In this document: positions 47,226-55,219 of the stretch, one piece after another
Numbering within the stretch: the first letter of the stretch is position 1
Layout: each line of letters starts with the position of its first letter
Origin: Phaeocystidibacter marisrubri
GTDB lineage: Bacteria; Bacteroidota; Bacteroidia; Flavobacteriales; Schleiferiaceae
DNA length: 64,000 nt
Reading direction: 5' to 3'
Assembly (NCBI RefSeq): GCF_008933165.1
Contig: NZ_WBVQ01000002.1
Coordinates: forward strand, 643,569 to 707,568
The notes under the pieces: generated by a model
The model's database searches: none
The model's input: only the letters and a program-made list of their open reading frames with translations
Told to the model about the DNA's origin: nothing
Made by a program: the position numbers and the translations under genes

Positions 47226-47566
47226 ATGAGCTGCCTGAGAATTTCGTTATTTCAGCCATGCATTACGCCTAATTCAGATGAGGAATACACTTCGGATAGC
47301 CCTTATATATCCACCTTCAATTATTCTGTAGAATATGAATTGTACAAGCTCAATATTGCACCACGATTCATTCATAATGGAGCTAGTGCGCCTCGATTAT
47401 TATGGACATCGAGTGGAATCCATCTGGATAGGTTCTTGCGAGCCTCAAGCCTCATGCATGACTATATTTACATCAAAATGGGGCATTTGTCACAAACAGA
47501 TATGAAGCTTTGATGGATGAACTAATCGAGGCGAGGCAAGAATTTCAATTTAACCCGACGTCGTAG
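47226..47566 (+). pseudogene. DUF1353 (phage-type) protein remnant
   Basis: The frame up to 47513 contains YELYKLNIAPRFIHNGASAP, RLLWTSSGIHLDRFLRASSL and MHDYIYIKMG, which matches the DUF1353 pattern of a strand followed by GAS-x-PR-x-x-W and a later H-D-Y-x-Y. DUF1353 proteins come mostly from phages and are probable peptidases. The frame then ends early, while the next frame continues TNRYEALMDELIEARQEFQF, so a frameshift has broken the 3' part. The 5' end is also doubtful: MNELPENFVISAMHYA lies in another frame at 47221. Confidence 0.6.
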
Positions 47567-47957
47567 CGACCGCATCATCCATCACATTATGAAAGAGTCC
47601 GGCATGAAAAAAACACACAACCATGATACCCTATGCAGCTGCCCGTTCTGCCAGTTGGGTATTGTGGAATCGCAAGTCAAAGGAAATGAAACGACAAAGC
47701 ATGCAAGTTTGATTCTATCAGTTCATTCAGCCAGTTTTGAGTACGCTGAGCGCTGCCGTAGTCATTGTAACTGCTACTTCTTTGTTTCGGATGAATACTG
47801 AATTAGAAGTACTCAAGTCCAATACGCCGGATGTGAAGACTCAAATTCAACAAATCAAAGAATAACCTGTAAAAAGTATTGAATTTGTTTCATTCAAGAG
47901 CCTGATCAACTATCGCTTCAACAGGCATCAAAATGGAATACAGTATTTAAAAGAGTA
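47567..47957. other. small reading frames of doubtful status
   Basis: One frame (47589-47801) codes 70 residues with five or six Cys (LCSCPFCQLG, ERCRSHCNCYFF). A second frame ending at 47865 codes QPVLSTLSAAVVIVTATSLF and then a short charged helix, a small membrane-plus-coiled-coil peptide without a good start. They overlap each other, so at most one is real. Both could be remnants of phage lysis or accessory genes. Confidence 0.3.
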
Positions 47958-47982
47958 AAGGCGATTTATTCGCCTTATTTTA
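47958..47982 (+). terminator. hairpin before the methyltransferase gene
   Basis: AAGGCGA and TCGCCTT arms with a 5-nt loop, followed by ATTTTAT. It would insulate the methyltransferase gene from upstream transcription. Confidence 0.65.
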
Positions 47983-47990
47983 TATATTGC

Positions 47991-48020
47991 ACAGTGTAAC
48001 CTTGTATAACCTTGTGTAAG
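47991..48020 (+). promoter_or_regulatory. three in-phase 10-bp repeats before the methyltransferase start (probable operator)
   Basis: acaGTGTAAC, cttGTATAAC and cttGTGTAAG follow each other without gaps (consensus NNNGTRTAAS), so they lie on one face of the helix, 3 bp before the ATG and just after a TATATATTG promoter-like sequence. They are well placed to bind the helix-turn-helix fused to the methyltransferase and to limit its own expression. Confidence 0.6.
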
Positions 48021-48023
48021 GAT

Positions 48024-49079
48024 ATGAATGAATACCTCACCGTTAAAGAAGCCTCTGATTTTCTAGGTGTAAGCGCTGAAACTCTTCGCAGATGGGATAA
48101 CTCTGGTCGTTTTGTCAGCAAGCGTCATCCCATGAATAACTATCGAGTGTATGCTCGGGAAGAGCTTGAATCTCTTGCGTCGACACTGACTAACCCCAAT
48201 GTTGCCACCATTAAAATTGATTCACCTTTTTTTCAAACTGAGCTTGGCGAATTGTACAACGTTGATGCGATCCTATTTCTTAAATCGCTTGAGCCGCAAT
48301 CTGTCGATCTGATATTCGCAGACCCTCCATACAATATTAAAAAGGCCCAATGGGACTCTTTCAAGTCGCAACGTGAATATGTTGAATGGAGTATGACTTG
48401 GATTAAAGAAGCTGCCAGGGTTCTTAGGCCCACAGGCTCTTTGTATATATGTGGATTTTCAGAAATACTTGCTGATGTGAAATGGGCTGCCTCCCACCTA
48501 TTTGAAGGTTGTAAATGGCTCGTATGGTTCTACAGAAACAAGGCGAATTTATCAAATGACTGGGGACGATCGCACGAGAGCATTCTACACTTCAGAAAGT
48601 CTAAGAAGTTCACATTTAACGTCGACGAAGTCCGGATCCCGTATAATGACCACACATTAAAATACCCAAAGCGGGCCCAAGGTGAATCTTCCCAATATTC
48701 TAATGGAAAGAAGCACGAATGGGAGCCAAACCCCTTAGGCGCTAAACCAAAAGATGTACTCGAGATTCCGACTCTTTCAAATGGCACATGGGAACGTCAT
48801 AGTCATGAAACTCAGAAACCGGTAGAACTACTAAGTCGTATTATTCGATCATCTTCAAATCCTGGCGACCTTGTGATCGATCCATTTGGTGGATCTGGAA
48901 CTACTTACGCAGTGGCAGAAGCTTTTGACCGAAAATGGAAAGGCTCTGAACTCGAAAGCACCTATTGCGAACTAATTCAAGAGCGCTTATCTGACTTTCG
49001 ACACTTGAATCGAATCAAAGACGGGACTGATGCTCGAAAAGCAGCCTCGAGAAGGAGGTCTCTCCGAAATGCCGAATGA
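48024..49079 (+). CDS. DNA methyltransferase (beta class) fused to an N-terminal helix-turn-helix
   Basis: A 351-residue protein. Residues 1-50 form a MerR/excisionase-type helix-turn-helix (LTVKEASDFLGVSAETLRRWDNSGR ... YRVYAREEL). The methyltransferase part has motif IV DPPYNI at Asp100-Tyr103 and, far behind it, the SAM-binding motif I as DPFGGSGTT at 286-294, preceded by HETQKPVELL. This order marks the beta class, which methylates N6 of adenine or N4 of cytosine. The restriction gene faces it 2 bp away. I begin at the ATG; a TTG four codons earlier is less likely. The fused helix-turn-helix may act as a built-in controller on the repeats upstream. Confidence 0.88.
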   Translation: MNEYLTVKEASDFLGVSAETLRRWDNSGRFVSKRHPMNNYRVYAREELESLASTLTNPNVATIKIDSPFFQTELGELYNVDAILFLKSLEPQSVDLIFADPPYNIKKAQWDSFKSQREYVEWSMTWIKEAARVLRPTGSLYICGFSEILADVKWAASHLFEGCKWLVWFYRNKANLSNDWGRSHESILHFRKSKKFTFNVDEVRIPYNDHTLKYPKRAQGESSQYSNGKKHEWEPNPLGAKPKDVLEIPTLSNGTWERHSHETQKPVELLSRIIRSSSNPGDLVIDPFGGSGTTYAVAEAFDRKWKGSELESTYCELIQERLSDFRHLNRIKDGTDARKAASRRRSLRNAE

Positions 49080-49081
49080 CG

Positions 49082-49969
49082 TCACTTGAGAAGCCTGAAT
49101 AAGTCATCTAACAATAAATTGGAAACCTTTTTCATGTGTTGATTCCAAGGACGTCTCAGAGCGCTGGAAGGCGGATCCAAATAGTACACTCCTTCAAGTT
49201 GTGTGAGGAATTTAGAGTACACCATAAACTGCTTAGAAACAAGCGTATAGCTGACCTTGTTTACTCCTTTACGCTGCACATCATTGAGAAATATGCCTAT
49301 CACCTTTACAGGATGTTCAACGAATCTCTCAAGCAGCATTTTATCAATGAACATTTTACCCATTCTATCTTTAGAAGAAGTTTTGATGGAGACCACCACT
49401 TCATCAGGGTGTATAGTACTATTCGTAGAACGAACTGAAGAAGCCGAAGATATAATCGCATCGTTCTCACAGCTATATTCTTCACTCTTCGATGCACCAT
49501 AGGGAATTTTAAGTACCGTGTGGCTATTCGAAATCCTAACTTCATCAAATACACAACGCATCAATTCTTCAAATCGGTTGCCAACATGCTTCCGTGCAGC
49601 ATTTGGGTTGATAAGCAAATCCATCCCAACCCCTAGCGATTGCTGAATTGTATATAAAGTTCTGTTAACCACTTTATGATCGTGAGCAGTAAATGTTCCA
49701 ATTGTGCTTCGGTCTAATCTGTCTAGCGTGATTAGAAAATCTGAGAACAGAAGCTTGAACTCAGTCGGGTCTTGCTCAAATAGCGAGACATTCACAGGTC
49801 TAATGTAGGTCGTTGTATTTGTGACAACTTGTGTCCAAATTTCATAATTACCGTCGGCAATTCTACCGGATACGACATTGGGTAAATGTCCCAAGACTCG
49901 TACTGTTAGATCTGCAAAATCCTGCAAACTACCTTGCGGAGTCGTGAGCTGTTGATTGAGAGTGGGCAT
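49082..49969 (-). CDS. probable type II restriction endonuclease (PD-(D/E)xK-like)
   Basis: A 295-residue protein. A likely nuclease core is visible in the second half: Glu134/135 in GNRFEELMRCVF, Asp170 in SCENDAIIS and Ser-Ile-Lys196 in EVVVSIKTSSKDRMGK, compatible with a PD-(D/E)xK site where the second acidic residue is replaced. The rest (IGTFTAHDHKVVNRTLYTIQ) does not recall a named enzyme. Its convergent position, 2 bp from the end of a DNA methyltransferase, supports a restriction role. The recognition site is unknown. Full length and no internal stop, so probably functional. Confidence 0.72.
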   Translation of the reverse strand: MPTLNQQLTTPQGSLQDFADLTVRVLGHLPNVVSGRIADGNYEIWTQVVTNTTTYIRPVNVSLFEQDPTEFKLLFSDFLITLDRLDRSTIGTFTAHDHKVVNRTLYTIQQSLGVGMDLLINPNAARKHVGNRFEELMRCVFDEVRISNSHTVLKIPYGASKSEEYSCENDAIISSASSVRSTNSTIHPDEVVVSIKTSSKDRMGKMFIDKMLLERFVEHPVKVIGIFLNDVQRKGVNKVSYTLVSKQFMVYSKFLTQLEGVYYLDPPSSALRRPWNQHMKKVSNLLLDDLFRLLK

Positions 49970-50440
49970 GGGTTGAGAATATTACTTCATATTTACTACA
50001 ATTTATCCTTACAAGCGTTGGAATAGATAGATATTATAGGTCGTGTATCGTTTCGATACGTACCAATTCCCTACTGTTACGATAGTTATGTAAGCGGCTA
50101 CTATCTTTTAGAATGCATCTTTTATTATTCCCCTGCCGCCTTTACAAGGAATAACGGAGAGCTTGTTGATTGTCAAGATCTGGGACGCTCTTCACGCACG
50201 CTTCAAAGGAGTTGTGGTAAGTTTCGGCTGAAGTATTTGGCATGCATAATATTGATTATCAATTTTTTACGATATTTCACCTCGTACCTCAACAACTTGT
50301 GTTTCGTAATACTCTATTCATTTTTACCATATTAATATTCTCTATAAAGCCTCGTAATCTTACGATAAGAAGTAGTAGAAATACGGTTGTTTACCCTGAT
50401 ATAAAATTCGATCTTATCGCGCAATTAATCAATTTCAATC
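49970..50440. promoter_or_regulatory. 470-bp control region between the restriction gene and the small-gene unit
   Basis: No gene. It holds the palindrome GTATCG-TTT-CGATAC (50045-50059), about 75 bp upstream of the restriction gene, and three copies of TTACGATA (50077-50084, 50267-50274, 50360-50367). It must contain divergent promoters for the restriction gene and the small-gene unit. Confidence 0.5.
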
Positions 50441-50650
50441 ATGCCATATTATAGATTAAACCATAACGCCCAAAACAATGGCGATCACGAAGTTCACACT
50501 ACAACGTGTAATTGGGTTCCAACTTCTAACTTTGAAGATCTTGGGTTTCACTTAAACTGCCAGTCAGCAGTTCAACAAGCAAGGCTGCGATATCCAAGAG
50601 CAAAAATTGATGGGTGCAAGCACTGCTCATACCCATGTCACACGAACTAA
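50441..50650 (+). CDS. small Cys/His-rich conserved protein
   Basis: A 69-residue protein, MPYYRLNHNAQNNGDHEVHT ... NWVPTSNFEDLGFHLNCQSA ... ARLRYPRAKIDGCKHCSYPC HTN at the end. The N-terminal NGDHEVH phrase and the C-terminal C-x2-C-x3-C-H tail recall small conserved proteins seen in bacterial accessory regions, without known function. The Cys and His could form a zinc site. It is followed after 1 bp by a membrane-protein gene, so it heads a three-gene unit. Confidence 0.7.
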   Translation: MPYYRLNHNAQNNGDHEVHTTTCNWVPTSNFEDLGFHLNCQSAVQQARLRYPRAKIDGCKHCSYPCHTN

Positions 50651-50651
50651 T

Positions 50652-51056
50652 ATGAGTAAACTAGACACTGTTGCTGTTGAAGTTCATAAGGCAGGCGAAA
50701 ACATCACTCTTGCTGAACTTCAAGATGTTTATTATGTTATCGATACGGGACAACTTGTTATTGGTTTAGGGGTTAGTTTATTGACCATCATAGCTCTTGC
50801 CGTAGGCGTTACAGCCTATCTGCATAACCACGTTGATAAGAAAATAAATTCAGCCAAACCTGATTGGGAAAAGGTGGACGATAAGCAAGACACTCAGATA
50901 ACCTCACTTCGAAATGACCTAAATTCGCTCCGGAATGAGTTGTCTAAACATGAACAACTACTCAGCCCTCTCAGAAAAATGGTTGATGCTCAGACGGAGA
51001 AGATATTCCAAGCTATGGACAATGATTCTCATGAAAAGAAAAGTGATGGTAAATAG
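50652..51056 (+). CDS. small membrane protein with coiled coil
   Basis: A 134-residue protein: a short N-terminal polar part (1-32), one membrane helix (about 33-57, GQLVIGLGVSLLTIIALAVGVTAYL) and a long charged helix (about 62-115, with SLRNDLNSLRNELSKHEQLL heptads). It resembles in layout, not in sequence that I can name, small phage or defence membrane proteins. I chose the ATG 1 bp after the previous stop; a longer reading overlaps that gene. The next gene begins inside or just behind its end. Confidence 0.65.
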   Translation: MSKLDTVAVEVHKAGENITLAELQDVYYVIDTGQLVIGLGVSLLTIIALAVGVTAYLHNHVDKKINSAKPDWEKVDDKQDTQITSLRNDLNSLRNELSKHEQLLSPLRKMVDAQTEKIFQAMDNDSHEKKSDGK

Positions 51057-51066
51057 ATCTGAACGT

Positions 51067-51348
51067 ATGGACCCAAAGGAGTTTGCCTTAATACGGGGAA
51101 AGCTCGAAAGGAATCTTCCCGTCACTTCATCTGAAGTACGCCGCTATCTCTATGCATTGCAAGATCAAGGTGCGGAAGCCGAAAAAGAGATAAGTCGATT
51201 GATGATGATCAATAATGCCTCTAGCATTGACGAGCTGTCCGTCAAGCTTGCCAAACAGCCGTCAAATAACTGGGCCGAAGGGCTTATAACTATAGGTCTT
51301 GGAGCGCTACTTGCATGGGCAATCATGAAACTTCTGGACAAGGACTAG
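51067..51348 (+). CDS. small C-tail-anchored protein
   Basis: A 93-residue protein: MDPKEFALIRGKLERNLPVTSSEVRRYLYALQ and further helices, then one C-terminal membrane helix (about 70-88, EGLITIGLGALLAWAIMKLL) with a short positive end. It starts 10 bp after the preceding stop; an earlier ATG at 51046 would add seven residues and overlap by 11 bp. It is the last gene of the three. No family is recognised. Confidence 0.65.
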   Translation: MDPKEFALIRGKLERNLPVTSSEVRRYLYALQDQGAEAEKEISRLMMINNASSIDELSVKLAKQPSNNWAEGLITIGLGALLAWAIMKLLDKD

Positions 51349-52505
51349 TCATAACCCCTGCGAGTAATTCAAAAGCTCAGGGATAGCATTCTGATCCTCC
51401 TTAGGTGTGTAACGATCAGTAACTGAGATGCCATAAGGCCGAGCTTGATCACGTATAACGATGGTCGTAACTCCTTGACGAAACATATTCGTTTTCCCGG
51501 TGTCTTTAAGGCTACAAAACTGGTAGTAACTAGGTAGGTCCAGTTCTCTTTTCATATGAGCCCTTAGGTCTGAGACTTACTTTGGCGACAACTCTTGGGG
51601 CCCAAGCTTACAATTTCGAAGTGAGAAAAGATAGTGGCCTGCAACTACTCCCTTCGTGTGTTTTCTTAAAGCCTTTGCCAAGTCATCTGGTACCATCACG
51701 ACTTGATTTTTTCTATTCTTGGAATATTCCTCAGGAATGAAAAGCGTATGTAAGTCGAGGTTAAGATGCTTCACCTTTATGCTACAAAACTCCTTTCTTC
51801 GGACGAACGTGTAATATCTAGTCAGGCAAAGTGTCCGATAACCTGGATCTGCTCCAAATGCTTGAGTATATCAACTAGCACGGTTCGTGGAATAATCTTC
51901 CTTCTTTTAGTTGACTCAGGGAGTTTGGGTATGGCTTCGATCGGATCGGAAGGTAAATAGCGCTTCTACACCACCCACGTACAGATTCGATGGAAGAAGG
52001 ACAACTAGTTATTTCTGGTGCGGGCCGAACGCCCACGCTCTTTCATGATGTGAACTAAAAACTGATCAATTATTGGAAGGTCAGTCGAATAGCCCTTTGA
52101 CCAAGCCCTTTTAGTCCATACCATTTCTCAAAATTCTTTAGGTGTGAGGTTTAGGATCGGATAGTGTCCGCCCTAATACCTCCTTCCTCAGCAAGTTTCG
52201 CTTTCTCGCGCATAAACTCCTCGAAAGCCACTTTTAAAGGAACAAATGCTTAGTTCACTCTGGCTTTCAACAAAAGGATTCCAGCCTGCTGCCAATTTTA
52301 TAGTCAAATCCTTGCAAAGCTTGATACCTTCTTGCCTTCGCTTCTCGAGATTTCGAATGCGGTTGAATTTGTAGCAGACCTCTCGGAGTTGTCCTGTTTC
52401 TGGATGGCGCGCTTCGAATGAGATGTACCACGTGGACTTGCCTTCGTGAAGTTGTTCCGGAGTGAAGTCCACCATGGGTGTGATGGGAGAATAGCGGTCT
52501 TTCAT
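51349..52505 (-). pseudogene. broken tyrosine recombinase (integrase)
   Basis: Pieces of one integrase in the correct order but in changing frames. N-terminal arm-binding part (52188-52505: STWYISFEARHPETGQLREV, GIKLCKDLTIKLAAGWNPFV), then in another frame VAFEEFMREKAKLAEEG and IRADTIRS-stop-TSHLKNFEKW, IIDQFLVHIMKERGRSARTRNN-stop, then LPSDPIEAIPKL, CLTRYYTFVRRKEF and KVKHLNLDLHTLFIPEEYSK (to 51577), an in-frame TAA, and finally KDTGKTNMF ... ITVTDRYTPK-type C terminus with the catalytic Tyr (51349-51555). At least three frameshifts and several stops; it cannot make an active enzyme. It lies 60 bp from the tRNA. Confidence 0.88.
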
Positions 52506-52565
52506 ACCGATAAAAACTATCTACTCCTCGCAAAATTGTCTGGCTTAGTGCCGTTTAGAACAATA

Positions 52566-52607
52566 AAAAGCCCGAAAGGCCAGTGTTTACAGGCTTTTCG
52601 GGCTTTT
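52566..52607 (-). terminator. terminator of tRNA-fMet
   Basis: Stem AAAAGCCCGAAA with TTTCGGGCTTTT around a 20-nt loop that pairs partly, directly after the tRNA 3' end on the minus strand. It overlaps the attachment site, so the island brought or kept a terminator. Confidence 0.8.
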
Positions 52608-52612
52608 CCTAG

Positions 52613-52685
<73 letters not shown>

Positions 52686-52732
52686 ATATATGTTTGAGTG
52701 CTGTAATCAGCGTCTCTTCGTTGTTGGGAGTG

Positions 52733-52762
52733 CAAATGTAAGACAGGTTTTTAAACTGACAA
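52733..52762 (-). promoter_or_regulatory. promoter of tRNA-fMet
   Basis: -33 TTG at 52760-52762 and -7 TACATTTG at 52733-52740 with 19 bp between, minus strand; it lies about 47 bp before the tRNA 5' end. Confidence 0.6.
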
Positions 52763-52826
52763 GGGAATCATGTGAAGAATTTCAAATTATCTGAATACAC
52801 ACAGGAAGAAGGACCGCTCAGTCTTG

Positions 52827-53978
52827 CTAATGCTTCAAGAGTTCCAACGTTTTAGCGTATTCCACATGCTCTTCGGTGTGCTCCAACTTCCACTGAAGAG
52901 GAATCTGATAGTTCTGAAAGATCAATTTCCGATTGGCTTCGTTGGAATATGTTGGATATTCCATGGTCATTCGACTCCATTCGAATTGCTTTTCCCACAA
53001 CTCGGCATTTCGCAAACGCACATGGTCTTCGCTTCCATTGAGCAAGTAAGTGAGTCCAACAGCGGAAAGTCTATCCTCAAACCCACTGTACCACTCATCA
53101 GATACGGTCATGGCAATGTGTACAGGGCGCCCCTTTGGAGGGTTGGCCAACAGATGCTGTACAACATTCGTCCAGTTCTCTCGGTATTCATCCACATCAA
53201 TTTCATTCAACGCTAAAGGAGGAATCCCGAGAGAGTCGAAAACCATATCGCGATACGACTCCATCAGCAAGAAATCAATATTGATTACCCAAACATCTGA
53301 CCTATACCCCTTCACATCTTGAAGCATCCATGCGGGATACGAATCGTTGTCGTGTTGAGTTAAGAGTATTCCATGGGGTTCAACGGAGGCGAGCACATCT
53401 TCCGCATACGCCAATAAACCGGGGTTCATCTCATCGGCTGCGTTCCAGTTGGCGTTCACCACCTTTCGCAAATCACCATCATCCGTACCTACCGCATACG
53501 TCACCATGGGGCCGTGTATGGGCGTGAAATCTGGATTGAGTTCGTAAGCCTTTAAGAGGTTCTCATTGGCATCCACTCCGCCCGTAGAACCACTCACAAA
53601 GTAGTAGATGAAACTGTTGGGGATAGCCCGCTCCATCAGTGGAACGATATCTCTACCCAGGCGCAATGCAGGAGATTCGAGAACAAAGTCCTCCTTCCAA
53701 TCTGCCGTTCCTTGAGCATTTCTACAAGCGCGATAATAATGGTACCAAGCCATTTCAGACGTTGTATCCCTCTGCACCTCTTCCCACCAAAGTTCGGCTT
53801 GCTCCACATAGTAAGCATGTGGTCTCACCTCTTTGGCAAAAGATATCTGCGGTTCTGCTACGGACGTATCCGTCTCTTGGCAACTGGAAAGTACAAGGGC
53901 AAAAAGGAGGTAGCAAAGAGATCGCAAGGTTGATGATTTTAACCGAAATGTAGCACACCTTGGACTTAGAGAATTCAT
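52827..53978 (-). CDS. lipoprotein resembling the C-terminal part of DUF2723 proteins
   Basis: A 383-residue lipoprotein, lipobox LVLSSC (about Cys33). The central phrase EPHGILLTQHDNDSYPAWMLQDVKGYRSDVWVINIDFL resembles the segment after the membrane part of Bacteroidota DUF2723 proteins (typically GD-NDTYP-WYLQ and R-DV-V-N-S). The region before it reads as a helical hairpin array. No membrane helices apart from the signal are present, so it is a stand-alone version of that domain. DUF2723 proteins have been linked to O-mannosylation, but I do not transfer this. The start could also be a Met closer to the signal. Confidence 0.65.
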   Translation of the reverse strand: MNSLSPRCATFRLKSSTLRSLCYLLFALVLSSCQETDTSVAEPQISFAKEVRPHAYYVEQAELWWEEVQRDTTSEMAWYHYYRACRNAQGTADWKEDFVLESPALRLGRDIVPLMERAIPNSFIYYFVSGSTGGVDANENLLKAYELNPDFTPIHGPMVTYAVGTDDGDLRKVVNANWNAADEMNPGLLAYAEDVLASVEPHGILLTQHDNDSYPAWMLQDVKGYRSDVWVINIDFLLMESYRDMVFDSLGIPPLALNEIDVDEYRENWTNVVQHLLANPPKGRPVHIAMTVSDEWYSGFEDRLSAVGLTYLLNGSEDHVRLRNAELWEKQFEWSRMTMEYPTYSNEANRKLIFQNYQIPLQWKLEHTEEHVEYAKTLELLKH

Positions 53979-54062
53979 TTCATTACCACTTTATCCAGAA
54001 TTTAACACGGGCAGATGTTTGGTGATTTTAAGTATATTTCAATCCCAAATTAAAACACTCTC

Positions 54063-55181
54063 ATGAAAATCAGCTACTCTCTGCTCCTCGCCTTTGGCCT
54101 TTCCACAAGTTTGTTCGCTCAAAAAGAGAATCCCGTTGATGCCCTAATTTCAGAAGGCATTAATCTCCATGATGCGGGTGACTACGAAGGTGCCATAGAA
54201 AAGTATTCAGACGCACTTGAAATCGACGAAGACAATTCCAGCGCACTTTACGAAAGAGCCTTCTCTTACGCAGCCATAGGCAAATGTGATCAAGCTATCT
54301 CCGATTACAAAGCAATCCTTGAACAACAATCCTTGCTTAACCCGAAATTCTCTGCTCAAGTGTATCAAGGTTATGCCAACTGCCTAGACGACTTGGGAAA
54401 GTCCAATGAAGCCATTTCTGTCTTCCGAGAGGCCATTGATAACCATCCAGAAAACTTCCTTTTGCACTATAATCTAGGCATCACTCTACTTCGGATAAAT
54501 CAATTAGAGGAAGCTGAAAATGAAATGATGTCCAGTTTGAACATAAACCCTGGCCATGCCAGTTCAAACTACTTCTTAGCAGTGTTGCTAGAGAACAGAA
54601 ACGGCAGCATGACACGTTCGTTAACCTCTGAAGTATGGTTCTTATTGCTAGAGAACAGCGGCGAACGATCAGACAACACTTTTGACAGTTTTCTCCAGAG
54701 ATGGCAACGGACTGTTAAAATTGAAGATGAAAAAACAAGCACCATCAGCTTGAGCATGTTTGGAAGCGACTCACCTCAGTCGGATGAAGCATTTACCTCC
54801 TCCGACCTTATGATTGGACTGTCAGCCTCGATGGATATTCGCAAGCCTTTGGATTCCCTATTGGGTGATAAAGCCAATCGCTTTGAAGACGATATGAGTG
54901 AAGAGTTTAAGAACTTCGTCGTGTACACTTACTCTTCTATGACGGCAGGCAAATACCTCTCTGAAAACGAACATCTTCCAGAGTATTACCAATTCGTCCT
55001 CCCACTTTTAAACGAATTAGCCGAGTCTGAACATTTTCCTGCTGCATGCTACCTCCTTGCCAATGGTAGAATGGAAGAAGCTACCTCTTGGGTGAAGAAG
55101 AATGAAGCTAAAATTCACAATATGGCTACTTGGGTTGGACAGGCTGCGGAAAAATACCTGAAAGCGGTTGGAACGAACTAG
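54063..55181 (+). CDS. exported TPR-repeat protein
   Basis: A 372-residue protein. Signal peptide MKISYSLLLAFGLSTSLFAQ, then tetratricopeptide repeats at about 26-170 (DALISEGINLHDAGDYEGAIEKYSDALEIDEDN, ALYERAFSYAAIGKCDQAISDYKAIL, ... NFLLHYNLGITLLRINQLEEAENEMMSSLNINP). The remaining 200 residues are helical and of unknown family. TPR proteins serve as protein-binding scaffolds in the periplasm or outer membrane. No neighbour points to a partner. It stands alone between two convergent genes. Confidence 0.85.
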   Translation: MKISYSLLLAFGLSTSLFAQKENPVDALISEGINLHDAGDYEGAIEKYSDALEIDEDNSSALYERAFSYAAIGKCDQAISDYKAILEQQSLLNPKFSAQVYQGYANCLDDLGKSNEAISVFREAIDNHPENFLLHYNLGITLLRINQLEEAENEMMSSLNINPGHASSNYFLAVLLENRNGSMTRSLTSEVWFLLLENSGERSDNTFDSFLQRWQRTVKIEDEKTSTISLSMFGSDSPQSDEAFTSSDLMIGLSASMDIRKPLDSLLGDKANRFEDDMSEEFKNFVVYTYSSMTAGKYLSENEHLPEYYQFVLPLLNELAESEHFPAACYLLANGRMEEATSWVKKNEAKIHNMATWVGQAAEKYLKAVGTN

Positions 55182-55219
55182 AAGTTAGGAATGAGATGCG
55201 AGAGTAAGTGAACCTATTT

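Noticed and set aside
43342-52600. CRISPR array or insertion-sequence ends in the island
   Set aside because: No regularly spaced repeats of 20-40 bp and no terminal inverted repeats with an intact transposase were found.
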